From: Entrophospora sp. SA101
Lineage: Eukaryota; Glomeromycota; Glomeromycetes; Entrophosporales; Entrophosporaceae
Direction of reading: 5' to 3'
Assembly (NCBI GenBank): GCA_958430865.1
Contig: CAUDNR010001117.1
Span: 4,804 to 19,554, forward strand
DNA length: 14,751 nt
Positions 1 through 8,912 of the stretch are shown in pieces. Each line of letters begins with the position of its first letter. Within the stretch, counting starts at the first letter, position 1. The translations under genes and the position numbers were made by a program. Below the pieces are notes generated by a model. It did not search any database. It saw nothing but the letters and a program-made list of their open reading frames with translations, and was not told where the DNA came from.

Positions 1-1221
1 ATTACTAAATATAAATAGAACCAAATTGTTACATTATTTTTATTCTGTCCACCAGCATTATCACAAGTAATCTTTAAATGCTTTTCACCTTTGTTCAATT
101 TCTTAATTCCATCAAAAATCATACTAAGTGTTCCATTTGGTCCTTTTCCTATAATTTCATTTTCATTAAGAACATAATTAATTTGCTCCCTTACTGCTTC
201 ATCTTGAATACCAAATAAATGAACCTTACATGGACTAAGGTAATAAACTTTACTTACTTGTTGATCTAAATGAGGTACATGAACATTTTAGGCTCAATCA
301 TAACTATAATGAGCAGTAGCATTAATACTGCAATATTGTGTTTTACCCTTTGAATAATTTTGGTTAACTAGTTTTCTTTGTTCTTCTGCTAATTTGGTAT
401 TTTTATTATAATAATTTCTTTCTAGTTTAGCCTTGGATAGATGTTCTTTAAATCTTTTGAGCAAATTTTTAGCTTCTTCCTCTTGGCAAGCATTATAATG
501 TAAACCATCTCTAAAATGCTGAAAAGTATCACACAAGTCAGTTCTTGGACTCATAATTTGAATCTTTGGTGTCAATTGATGTCATAATTTTCTGAAAGCA
601 TCATATTTTAAAGATTTAAATTTGCTATTTCTAAACCAGTTAGGAAATCTCTGTGGACTGATTTATAACTCATTTCAGCTGGTAAGAATACAGTTGATTG
701 AGTTATTCTATTGATATTTCTTCCTAGACTTGGTAATCCATGGACTTCTACATAATTTTCCAGAAAATTCTTTACTATTTCTGCAACATTTTTATCAATC
801 ACCATTTTAGTTTTCCATTGAGGCATTCTTTTAATATTACCATGAATTCTTGGTAGAAGACCATTATTTATTAGATGATTTCTAATATTTTCAAAATAAG
901 TCCTACCAATTCCTAACATATTGAGATAAGTTTCTTGACAAAGGAGTGTATTGTGATCCCATTGATAGAAAGTTCTTTTATTAGATCTGGTTTTCTTTTA
1001 AGGTGTCTACTAGTACTTATTGATCCACCATCCATTGCCTTAAGTTGGGCCATTAAGAATATGTCTTGTTCTACTTTAGAAAGAGCTTGAAAAGATTCCC
1101 TTAATTCTGCAAATTCTTCCTTAGAAATTCTTGAAGAACAACCACAATTACATCCTTTTTCTAAAAAATCAATTGCTTTTTCATATTCATTAGAACCATT
1201 ATACTTATTATTACTTTTCAT
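1..1221 (-). pseudogene. DDE-type transposase-like pseudogene, copy 1 (3' end outside window)
   Basis: The reading starts at the ATG at 1219-1221 and runs leftward out of the window. The N-terminus has a cysteine cluster (CNCGC) and a helical segment. The middle has conserved LGIGRTYF and MPQWKTKMV blocks and a TDLCDTFQ block. The C-terminal part shows CDNAGGQNKNN (positions about 25-60), resembling the acidic/RNase H-like core of eukaryotic DDE transposases of the DUF7869-like type; that family name is from memory and not checked. The frame is broken by a one-base deletion in an A/T run near 1000, by a 4-base deletion near 615-630 relative to copy 2, by TGA codons at 582-584 and 294-296, and by a TAA (CAA to TAA) at 288-290. 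It is therefore dead under the standard code. The remaining tryptophans that I can place use TGG. Copy 2 at 2850-4732 is its close relative. Confidence 0.75.
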
Positions 1222-1875
1222 ATACACCTATCCCTATATATATAATTTTATAATTTCATATTCACTTTGTAGGTTTTCATTTATTTTAATTGAAATTGGT
1301 CCTGTGTTGACAAGCAAATTGGGCAAAAAAGAAAAATAAATATCAGAAATATATATTCAATAATTTATATAAAAGAGAAAATAAAAAACCTCAACTAAAA
1401 TAATTATGTTTAAATTATTTATAATTACTAAAAATGGATAAGATAAATTATCTTGAGACCTGAGATTTATTGATCAACTAAAACAGATAAACAAATAAAC
1501 AAAAGATAATGTTGTTATTTCTAACAAAACAATTGAAAATTTAAAATATATAATAAATATATAATCGTGTAGTTTACTGTTTTTTTCTGCCGTTTTTTTT
1601 GTCAATCGCTTATGAAATTTGTCACCGAAAATATATTATAATAATCACATTACTAAATTTTGATCCCTGTAATTCTAGTAATACAAATATTCACTTTGTC
1701 TGGTTTTGTTGCAGCACTCCCCATACATAATTCAAGGCAGCCCTTTTTGTTGATGCCAAGTATGGCTGAGTATGGCACAACTTTTGGGCTACTCTTGTCA
1801 GTTAGTTACAATTCACAATAATTCGGTGCTGTCAACTAATATACATTGATTCACGCTTATTTCCTTTTTATTGTA
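1193..1875. repeat. 683-bp direct repeat, left copy (identical to 4704-5386)
   Basis: Line-by-line comparison at a constant offset of 3511 shows no difference between this stretch and 4704-5386. It covers the first nine or so codons of the transposase and all of its upstream region, including a TATA-like run just before the ATG on the minus strand. The match stops sharply at 1875 (5386 in the other copy). On the transposase side it passes into homology that is clearly diverged, beginning with a C/G difference at 1192/4703 and a one-base indel. No terminal inverted repeat or LTR signature (TG...CA ends) is visible. It may be a promoter/5' region homogenised by gene conversion, or an assembly duplicate. 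Confidence 0.85.
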
Positions 1876-2139
1876 TGTCAAACTAACAAAATTTCTGTAA
1901 GCTTTTTTTTCTAAATCTTCAACTGGCTCTTTATACTTATTCAATTCTACAATTTTCTTTTCATACTCTCTCTTTTGTTCAGTAAACTGATAACCTCTTT
2001 TACTTCAATCTGAAATATAACTAGAACAACTTGTAGCTAATTCTTTTGAACTATCAATAAACTCCTCTAACATTTCTTCAATAGTAATATTATCAAATCA
2101 AATTCTTTTACAATTTTTTGGCTCAATTTCTTGTTTCAT
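1876..2139 (-). CDS. Reading frame open only with UGA=Trp, second of a pair (partial)
   Basis: From the ATG at 2137-2139 the minus strand reads MKQEIEPKNCKRI, then Trp (TGA, 2098-2100), then an acidic, lysine- and glutamate-rich helical segment with another TGA at 2005-2007. There is no TAA or TAG down to the repeat boundary at 1875. The frame continues 28 codons into the 683-bp repeat, to a TAG at 1789-1791, but that extension is probably chance because the repeat also occurs without this gene. The start overlaps the end of the upstream frame by about 30 bases and has a purine-rich AAGAAGGG 13-14 bases before it, a bacterial-style arrangement. I do not recognise the protein. Under the standard code it would be broken, so in a fungal nucleus it is not expected to be expressed as protein. 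Confidence 0.5.
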
Positions 2140-2365
2140 TAGGATTTATTGCCCTTCTTAATTTACCTCATTCTAATCACTTTTTGTTTAGTTTCTTATA
2201 TCATCAATGACCAGGGACATAACTACTTTCATCAGGTTGACCAGTAAGGTGTCAAATTTTTAGTTTTAAATTTTCAATTTCTTGTTCTCTTTTTTTGTTG
2301 ATATCACTGATTTCTTTTAATAGTTGTTTATTTTTCTGTTCAAGTTCATTTATTATGTTTGTCAT
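2108..2365 (-). CDS. 85-residue reading frame open only with UGA=Trp, N-terminal coiled coil
   Basis: The frame starts at the ATG at 2363-2365 and ends at a TAA at 2108-2110. Residues 1-36 form a charged coiled-coil-like helix (NELEQKNKQLLKEI and onward). A tryptophan-rich stretch follows, in which every Trp is TGA: plus-strand TCA at 2252, 2204, 2201, 2177, 2168 and 2123. No TGG codon occurs in frame, and there is no internal TAA or TAG although the DNA is about three-quarters A+T. This pattern is expected of translation table 4 (mollicutes, many mitochondria) and not of random decay, which would make TAA at least as often. The function is unknown. The next frame downstream overlaps it, as in a bacterial operon. 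Alternatives are a mitochondrial plasmid-type gene, or a nuclear relic with an unusual mutational history. Confidence 0.5.
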
Positions 2366-2485
2366 GATTTTCTTGTTTAGTTATTATTTATTATTCATTC
2401 TTTTAATAAATTTATATCCTTTTTATGAGGGTATAAGTATATAAATTATTTTAGTATTTTTTTACTTTAAAAGTGGAAAAGCTAA

Positions 2486-2878
2486 CAAATATTTCTCAAA
2501 AGATTAAACTTAATGATGGTAAGGGGACAAATTAACAAGTGGCGAAGTGATTTTATTCTAAATGTTTTATTCACTTCTGGTATAGATAAGGTTGTGGGAG
2601 AAACTCCTCCAGAAATCAATTGACAGAGTTTCGACAGGTTACATATTAATTGTTTATTAGAGTTTCGGCAGAGTTTCGCATTTGGGGTTTTCGCCAATCA
2701 TCAGAGTTTCGACAGGTTACACATTAATTGTTCATTAGAGTTTCGACAGAGTTTCGACAGTCATTAAGAGGTTTCGCCCACAACCTTAGGTATAGATTGG
2801 TCTTGGGCAAGTAATATCTTTGAATTTATCTCTAACAAATGGATGAATATTATGATAAAGATATTCTTAATAAATTGA
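2486..2878 (+). other. Possible coding relic interrupted by a MITE
   Basis: If the 202-bp element at 2587-2788 and one copy of its target duplication are removed, the plus strand is open for about 60 codons from 2486 to a TGA at 2876-2878. The frame passes cleanly through the insertion site and includes the tryptophan-rich stretch SGIDWSWASNIFEF. No start codon context, domain or homologue is recognised. The opposite strand is also open here for a similar length, so the strand is uncertain. The 3' end overlaps the tail of transposase copy 2. Confidence 0.2.
2587..2788. mobile_element. hAT-like MITE, 202 bp, with internal tandem repeat
   Basis: The ends are inverted repeats matching at 17 of 18 positions (TAAGGTTGTGGG then A or C, then GAAAC). 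They are flanked by a perfect 8-bp duplication, GGTATAGA, at 2579-2586 and 2789-2796. An 8-bp duplication is the hAT superfamily hallmark. The interior holds two units of about 70 bp, each beginning AGAGTTTCGACAGGTTACA, and several further AGAGTTTCG motifs. It has no coding capacity, so it is non-autonomous. Confidence 0.85.
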
Positions 2879-3616
2879 ATTTAGTAAAAGTTCCATTAGC
2901 CACTTCCTGAGTTTTGACTACACCAAGATTAGATGCTTCAAAAAGAAAATGTTGATACTTTTGTAAACCATTTAGTTTCTTAAAAAAAATTCCCAAAATA
3001 GCTTTAATATCTAAGTATTGAAAGCCTTTTCTACCTTCATAACACTGAGCTTTTTTTATTGCCTCAACCACATGGTCCAGACAATCTATTCTTGTTTTCC
3101 TATAGAGTTTTTTAATCAATTCAAAACTACCATCACATTTGAATTGGTGTGTCCTGGAACCATGAAATTTAATTCAATGCTTTTGTAATTACCACAAATT
3201 ACCAAATATAAATAAAATCAAATTGTTACATTATTTTTATTTTGTCCCCCCAGCATTGTCACAAGTAATCTTCAATTTCTTAATTCCATCAAAAATCATA
3301 CTAAGAGTTCTATTGGATTCTTTTCCTATAATTTCATCTTCATTAAGAACATAATTAATTTGCTTCCTTACTGCTTCATCTTGAATACCAAATAAATGAA
3401 CTTTACATGGACTAAGGTAACAAATTTTACTTACCTGTTGATCTAAATGAGGCACATGAACATTTTTGGGCTCAATCATAACTATAATAAGCAGTAGCAT
3501 CAATGCTGCAATATGGCGTTTTACCCTTTGAATAATGTTGATCAATTGGTTTTCTTTGTTCTTCTGCTAATTTGGTATTTTTATTATAATAATTTCTTTC
3601 CAGTTTGGCCTTGGAC

Positions 3617-3801
3617 CAGTGTTGTGACCAGAAACTCTTTTGGCTTCCCGAAACATTTCGGAAAATGAACTTACACTTAGCAGAAAACTAAAACTAAACA
3701 TAAACATAAACATAAAATACTAACTAAACTAGTTTCGGGTGGTTACTGTTAGTTTCTGTTTTTAGTTTTCCCTAAACTCAGAGTTTCAGGTCACAACACT
3801 G
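3617..3801. mobile_element. hAT MITE, 185 bp, inside transposase copy 2
   Basis: The terminal inverted repeats match at 20 of 21 positions and begin CAGTGTTGTGACC, the CAGTGTTG start typical of many hAT elements. The flanking 8-bp duplication CCTTGGAC (3609-3616 and 3802-3809) is perfect. Transposase copy 1 has the uninterrupted site (GCCTTGGATAG near 430-445), which confirms an insertion. The interior is non-coding and contains AAACAT-rich and TTTCGG motifs. Confidence 0.92.
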
Positions 3802-3972
3802 CCTTGGACAGATGCTCTTTAAATTTTATAAGTAAATCTTTGGCTTCTTCCTCTTGGTGAGCATTATAATGTAAGCCATTTCTGAAATGTTGACAAGTAT
3901 CACACAAGTCAGTTCTTGGACTCATAGTTTGAATCTCTGGTGTCAATTGATGTCATAATTTTCTGAAGACAT

Positions 3973-4105
3973 TAGTGTTCCATGTCGCAATCCAAAAAAG
4001 GAAACAAAATGGTTGTAAAGGTGGTTGCAACCAGTGGTTGCAATCATTTTTATATGATGCAAAGATGGTAGCAACCATCATCAAAAGTTGCAGCCGGTAT
4101 CCTTA
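3973..4105. mobile_element. Second small MITE, 133 bp, inside transposase copy 2
   Basis: This stretch is absent from the matching place in copy 1 (near 593-603). It is bounded by a perfect 8-bp duplication, GAAGACAT, at 3965-3972 and 4106-4113, as expected for hAT-type transposition. The terminal inverted repeat is weak (about 10 of 18 positions, both ends starting TA). The interior has several GGTTGCAACC-like inverted and direct motifs that could fold. It is non-coding. Confidence 0.75.
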
Positions 4106-4703
4106 GAAGACATCATACTTCAAAGATTTCAATTTGCTATCTTCTTCTAGACCAGCTAGAAAATATCTGTGTACTGATTTATAACTCATTTCAACTGGTA
4201 AGAATGTAACTGATTGAGTTATTCTATTGTTACTTCTTCCTGGGCTTGGTATTCCATGAACTTCAGCATAATTTTCCAAAAAATCATTACAATTTCTGCA
4301 ACATTTTTGTCAATCACCATTTTAGTTTTCCATTGAGACATCCTTTTAATATTACCATGAACTCTTGTTAAAAGACCATGATTTATCAGATGATTTCTGA
4401 TATTTTCAAAGTTCTACCAATCCCTAACATATTAAAATAAGTTTCTTGACAAATGGATGCATTATGATCCTAGTGATAGAAAGTTCTTTTATTAGATCTG
4501 GTTTTCTTTTTAAGGCGTCTGCTAGTACTTGTTGATCCACCATCCATTGCTTTGATTTGTGCCATCAAAAATATGTCTTGTTTGGGCTTGGAAAGTGCTT
4601 GAAATGACTCCCTTAATTCTGCAAATTTATCCTTGGGAATTCTTGAAGAACAACCACAATCACAATCTTTTTCTAAAAATCAATTGCTTTTTGATATTCA
4701 TTA

Positions 4704-5386
4704 GAACCATTATACTTATTATTACTTTTCATATACACCTATCCCTATATATATAATTTTATAATTTCATATTCACTTTGTAGGTTTTCATTTATTTTAA
4801 TTGAAATTGGTCCTGTGTTGACAAGCAAATTGGGCAAAAAAGAAAAATAAATATCAGAAATATATATTCAATAATTTATATAAAAGAGAAAATAAAAAAC
4901 CTCAACTAAAATAATTATGTTTAAATTATTTATAATTACTAAAAATGGATAAGATAAATTATCTTGAGACCTGAGATTTATTGATCAACTAAAACAGATA
5001 AACAAATAAACAAAAGATAATGTTGTTATTTCTAACAAAACAATTGAAAATTTAAAATATATAATAAATATATAATCGTGTAGTTTACTGTTTTTTTCTG
5101 CCGTTTTTTTTGTCAATCGCTTATGAAATTTGTCACCGAAAATATATTATAATAATCACATTACTAAATTTTGATCCCTGTAATTCTAGTAATACAAATA
5201 TTCACTTTGTCTGGTTTTGTTGCAGCACTCCCCATACATAATTCAAGGCAGCCCTTTTTGTTGATGCCAAGTATGGCTGAGTATGGCACAACTTTTGGGC
5301 TACTCTTGTCAGTTAGTTACAATTCACAATAATTCGGTGCTGTCAACTAATATACATTGATTCACGCTTATTTCCTTTTTATTGTA
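4704..5386. repeat. 683-bp direct repeat, right copy (identical to 1193-1875)
   Basis: This is the 5' region of transposase copy 2, the same base for base as the upstream region of copy 1. Beyond 5386 the sequence changes abruptly to a short foldback (5384-5417). Beyond 1875 it changes to the UGA=Trp frames. The repeat is AT-rich and has no long open frame. Confidence 0.85.
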
Positions 5387-5417
5387 CCCAAAAGTTTCGG
5401 CGAAACTGCTAGGGTAC
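5384..5417. repeat. Short foldback at the repeat boundary
   Basis: The outer arms GTACCC (5384-5389) and GGGTAC (5412-5417) enclose an inner palindrome AGTTTCG-G-CGAAACT (5393-5407). It lies exactly where the 683-bp repeat ends. The GTTTCG motif recurs in the MITE at 2587-2788. It may be a minimal element or an excision scar. Confidence 0.5.
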
Positions 5418-6280
5418 CAGGTTACCATAAATAAGTAATGATGGTTCTTTTACAAAGCTCAAAGACCTCCATAAAGTTCCTTCTTTCCACTTGTGACCGA
5501 TTTATTTCAGTCGCTTATCCTTGTCTATATTTTATTTGGCCAATACTCGCTTTTGTTTATTTACAAGACAACAGCCTTACATTTACGATAACAATTTATT
5601 ACAATAACACTGCCAGTACTACCTTTGGACAATAATTTACTAAAGCAAATAATGTTACTAATTGTTAATAACCATTCACTAGTTAGTTAGTCCTATAACT
5701 CACTAAATAAATGACGCTACCAATCGTTGGCAATACTTGCTAGTTACCAACCCGATGTTAGTCTTAACTTTTGCTTACTAACTAAAGCAAATAAAACTTG
5801 GCTTTCTATGAAAGTTCTAATATTGTTACCTTTTTATCAAAGCACTAACTATTTTTTACCAAAAATAAAATAAGACAAAAACAATGATTTTATGATTTTT
5901 GCGGAAATTTATTTATTAGAATTAGAATGTCAAGCGAGGACTCGAAGTTGTTCAAAATTTTTATGAATTTCTGCATTTTTATTAGTGATGTCAACCGACT
6001 GAGAAATTTATCGGCTTAGCCGTGCATGTATCGCATTTTTTTTATCTTCTAAACAAATAATATAGTTATTATTATCCAAATATTTTAAAACTGCTTACGC
6101 AAATAGTATATTCTCTTTTCTAGGAAGTTTTAGCAGAATATTGTCAAAATAGATTTATATACGCTTATTTTTCGAACAAGGTGGTATCAAATTTTTTTTA
6201 TATAACTTTTTTTTTATTTGTAAAATATCTTTATAATTTACGGGTCACTAATAAAAAAAATATATATAACATATATATCA
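5418..6280. other. Gene-free AT-rich spacer
   Basis: No convincing gene was found on either strand; the longest open stretch (5438-5635, plus) has no family signature. Scattered TTACTAACTAAAGC-type and GTTACC/GGTAAC motifs suggest old decayed repeats. The right end, with long T/A runs at about 6190-6280, should contain the 3' untranslated region of the minus-strand BTB-TLDc gene. Confidence 0.5.
5983..6023. mobile_element. Likely terminal fragment of the 14215-14365 MITE family
   Basis: It begins TAGTGATGTCAACC and contains CGGCTTAGCCGT. The element at 14215-14365 begins TAGTGATGTTAGCC and carries CGGCTTAGCCGG. No matching right end or target duplication is visible nearby, so this is probably a broken copy. 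Confidence 0.35.
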
Positions 6281-7886
6281 TCAATCTTTTGTAATTTTGT
6301 ACACCTCCAATTCCTCTACCAAATGTGCAAATTTATCTTTATTTTTAAGCTTCAAGTTAATTTTATAATTTTCCCAATAATAATAATAACAATAAGGTTC
6401 GTTATTAACACTATTATGTAAAATCAAATCAAAAAAATTTATTGTTATTTCCTTAAAGTTTTTATTGTTAAAAGGATCATTAACAATTACTCTACTATGA
6501 TAAATTGCTCTTTCAGGTTTATTGACCTTACTTAGTATTGAATCTTTCATTTCATTTTCATCGATCTTAAATATAAAACTTTTATCAGTTTCAATAGGAT
6601 AATCCTCATCCGAGGACCTTTTTTTTATATTCCAACAAACTGGATTATATCCACCAACAAATTCGCCAGTTTCTTTAAGTTTCATAATAGCTACAGTTTG
6701 TTGAATATCATTGCATTTTTCATCAAAAACTGCCCTAGAAAATCCATCACTAGTCCCCTGAAGAATTAATTCGAAATTATAAAGAGCATTATTGTCATTA
6801 TTGTTTTTATCATCAATCCAATTAGAAATTAAACGTTTCATATTTAAGTTTAATAATTTTCCTTTTGTTCGTGGTCCTTTTCTCAGGAGATGCTTTGGTT
6901 GCCATGTATCCTGATTAAGATAATATTGAAGAAGTTCTTTATATAATTCTTCATTAAAAACATCTTTATAACACATAATTTTTTGATGAAAATCATTTGA
7001 AGTAATTATATCAAATCTTATTAATGGAATAACATCATCCAATGTATCTTTTAACTTTTTAAAATCATCCTTATTCCATTCCGAAATATTTTTTCTCAAG
7101 ATATCTTCATTCTGTCCTGTTCCCCATTGAATGACACAATCCCAAACATCAATTTCTTCCAAATTTAATTCATCTCTTTCCAATATAGAGATGAGCATAG
7201 GTTTTTCGATTAGTGAAATATCATTAGATTTTAAGAATATTTCTGGTTCATCTGAAGTTACTCTGTTAAAATAATCTTGAAGTAAACCGAATGATAAATG
7301 ATGTTTTGATGAGATTTTTTGAACATAAACTAAATTTTGTTGAATCCATTCTTTCTTCTTGGAGATTAGCCAATTTTGTAAATCATTGATTAATTCGTCA
7401 AAATCCAATTCGTCACATGCTTCAAGAAGTTCAAGAATTTCATCAGGATCCAAGTTATCTATATTAGTTATGCCATTATACATGTATCTTTTTAAATAAT
7501 ACAATGTTAATATTTTGATAAAAAACAATCAATTAAATTAAATTATCTTACATTAAAAGAACTTCAAACACTTTTGGGGAAATATTTTCTTTTTCGAATA
7601 AAATAACACCATCCTCGGATCTTTTAATCCAATTACTTGATAAAGCCGCTTTAAAGTAAGATGACCTTGCTTTTAAAATTATAGAATGAGCTTTAAAAGT
7701 TTTAATTTGATCCTGGCCTACTCTGACTCGGATTTCTACATCATAAGAGCTAGAATCATATTTTAACAATTCTGTTAAATCATTAACAAGTTTGCCGATA
7801 TTTTTTAATGGTAAAGCATCATTGTTGTAATTAACAAGTTTTTTGAATAATATGTTTATATTTTCCAAAGATGAAAAAATAGACAT
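6281..7886 (-). CDS. BTB-BACK-TLDc domain protein, two exons
   Basis: The ATG is at 7884-7886. Exon 1 is 7886-7552, a GT-AG intron occupies 7551-7488, and exon 2 runs 7487-6281, ending in TGA, for a 513-residue product. Residues about 45-148 form a BTB/POZ fold (FKAHSIILKARSSYFKAAL is the typical core) that is completed across the splice junction (LLIYMYNGITNID). Residues about 160-290 look like a BACK linker. Residues about 330-513 form a TLDc domain, with GFSRAVFDEKC, GGYNPVCW and SFIFKI. BTB proteins are often Cul3 adaptors, and TLDc is linked to oxidative-stress and V-ATPase functions. In Glomeromycotina this architecture is hugely expanded and its role is mostly unknown. The frame is intact, in contrast to the relatives nearby. 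The start is the first ATG before the BTB domain. A dead relative lies at 13513-13945. Confidence 0.88.
7488..7551 (-). other. 64-nt spliceosomal intron in the BTB-TLDc gene
   Basis: On the minus strand the donor is GTAAGA, the acceptor is AAAAAG, and a TATTAAC branch-like sequence lies about 12 bases before the acceptor. Removing it joins two open frames and restores the BTB core across residue 112 (codon split AT|A). Without splicing, exon 1 stops at once at TAA within the donor. Confidence 0.85.
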
Positions 7887-7950
7887 TTTGTAAATTTAAT
7901 TTTTTTAACAATTATAACCAAAAATAAAAAAATTTTTTATTGATCAAAGG

Positions 7951-7975
7951 ATTATATATATACAGTATAATATAT
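7951..7975 (-). promoter_or_regulatory. TATA-rich promoter candidate of the BTB-TLDc gene
   Basis: A TATATATA/TATAATATA run lies about 65-90 bases upstream of the ATG at 7886. In such AT-rich DNA the motif alone is weak evidence. Confidence 0.25.
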
Positions 7976-8723
7976 GTTTGTATATGTATATATTAATTTA
8001 TTGTACACTAAAGTATTTGATCACATGTCTACACTTATTAGTAAAAAATCTGCATAATTCATGTAGGCTCATTTATGTGATATAAATTTGTGATACAATA
8101 GGGCGATCTGTAACATATAGTAAATTTTCTTATCGAAACCAAACTTATTATTGAATCAATTTTAATGCCAGTTTAAAATTAACAGTTTTTTTTTAAATGT
8201 TAAAATATTACTTCTAAACATCTAATGCATTTAATCATTCTGTTTGTGCTCTTATAATTAAATAACTATATCAATAATAATAAAATTACTCATTTCACAT
8301 TAGATACATATAGTAATATAACTAATTTCAGCATTAAAATAGATCCTTAATTATTTGCCTTTTGTTTATATATAATTACTAATCCAATTATTAATAATTT
8401 CATTCATAAAACTGTTACTTCATGACCAAATCGTACAACCAAGAACGTCTGCATGTATCACGTTAAATTTTCCTGTCCTTTTTTCCATCTAGGCAAAGCC
8501 CGTGTGTGTATCGTTCCGCAGTTTTGAAATTCATCATGTTTGAAGAAATATTATCAAAAAATTTTTTTATGATCCAAAATCTATTTAAAATGAGAGTTAT
8601 CTATAAAATCCCAAATGATCTAATTATTGCAAATAATATATCTGCTCATCCTGTTTTGTTTGTGTTGTTTATAATTAAATAGCTATATCATTGAATAAAT
8701 AGAGGAATACTCATTTCACGTTA

Positions 8724-8800
8724 GAAAATATATATATAATAAATTTCAGCATTAAAATAAATTTATTAATTTACCTTTAGATTTAGTCGCCCAATTTATA
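8724..8800. repeat. About 76-bp direct repeat, unit 1 (unit 2 at 8837-8912)
   Basis: Both units start GAAAATATATATATAATA, continue through TTTCAGCATTAAAATAAATT, and end in TTTACCTTTA then CCCAATTTAT. Only a few substitutions separate them. The period is 113 bp. A more diverged relative lies near 8325-8365. Confidence 0.75.
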
Positions 8801-8836
8801 TATATAATAACAAAAAACTCCTCCAATTGTACGTCT

Positions 8837-8912
8837 GAAAATATATATATAATAGATTTCAGCATTAAAATAAATTTATTAATTTACCTTTAAATCTAGT
8901 CCCCCAATTTAT
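8837..8912. repeat. About 76-bp direct repeat, unit 2
   Basis: This is the second unit of the direct repeat described at 8724-8800, separated from it by 36 bases of unrelated sequence (CTCCTCCAATTGTACG region). Confidence 0.75.

Larger units (their letters stand above)
2850..4732 (-). pseudogene. DDE-type transposase-like pseudogene, copy 2, with two MITE insertions
   Basis: This copy spans the full length of the family as seen here, from the ATG at 4730-4732 to a TAA at 2850-2852. Blocks in order are the N-terminal Cys cluster, LGIGR, SQWKTKM, TDLCDTCQ, the VPHLDQQ region, CDNAGG at about 3250, GHT near 3145, and a C-terminal helical region around LYRKTRIDCLDHVVEAI, which copy 1 lacks because the window ends. 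Damage includes a TAG in place of a TGG near 4470, an extra A near 3465, an extra G in a G run near 3255, a lost base near 3143, TGA at 3953-3955, 3472-3474 and 3218-3220, and MITEs at 3617-3801 and 3973-4105. The near-1000 frameshift and the 4-base deletion of copy 1 are absent, so the two copies decayed partly independently. The DUF7869-like family assignment is an unverified recollection. Confidence 0.75.

Noticed and set aside
1789..1875. Extension of the second UGA=Trp frame into the 683-bp repeat
   Set aside because: The frame stays open for 28 more codons, but the same DNA occurs at 5300-5386 without the gene, so continuity is probably coincidental.
2482..2697. Minus-strand open stretch running into the MITE
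   Set aside because: Half of it is MITE tandem-repeat sequence; not a conserved product.
4559..4756. Plus-strand open stretch over the transposase 5' end
   Set aside because: Antisense shadow of transposase copy 2 and its upstream repeat.
1193..5386. LTR retrotransposon with 683-bp LTRs
   Set aside because: The repeats lack TG...CA ends, contain the transposase start codons, and the internal sequence matches DNA outside the repeats; a duplicated transposon fits better.
5438..5635. 65-codon plus-strand open stretch
   Set aside because: No family signature and flanked by repeat-like DNA; probably chance.
5983..6249. Complete MITE from TAGTGATG to TCACTAAT
   Set aside because: The proposed right end matches over only a few bases and the flanks show no duplication.
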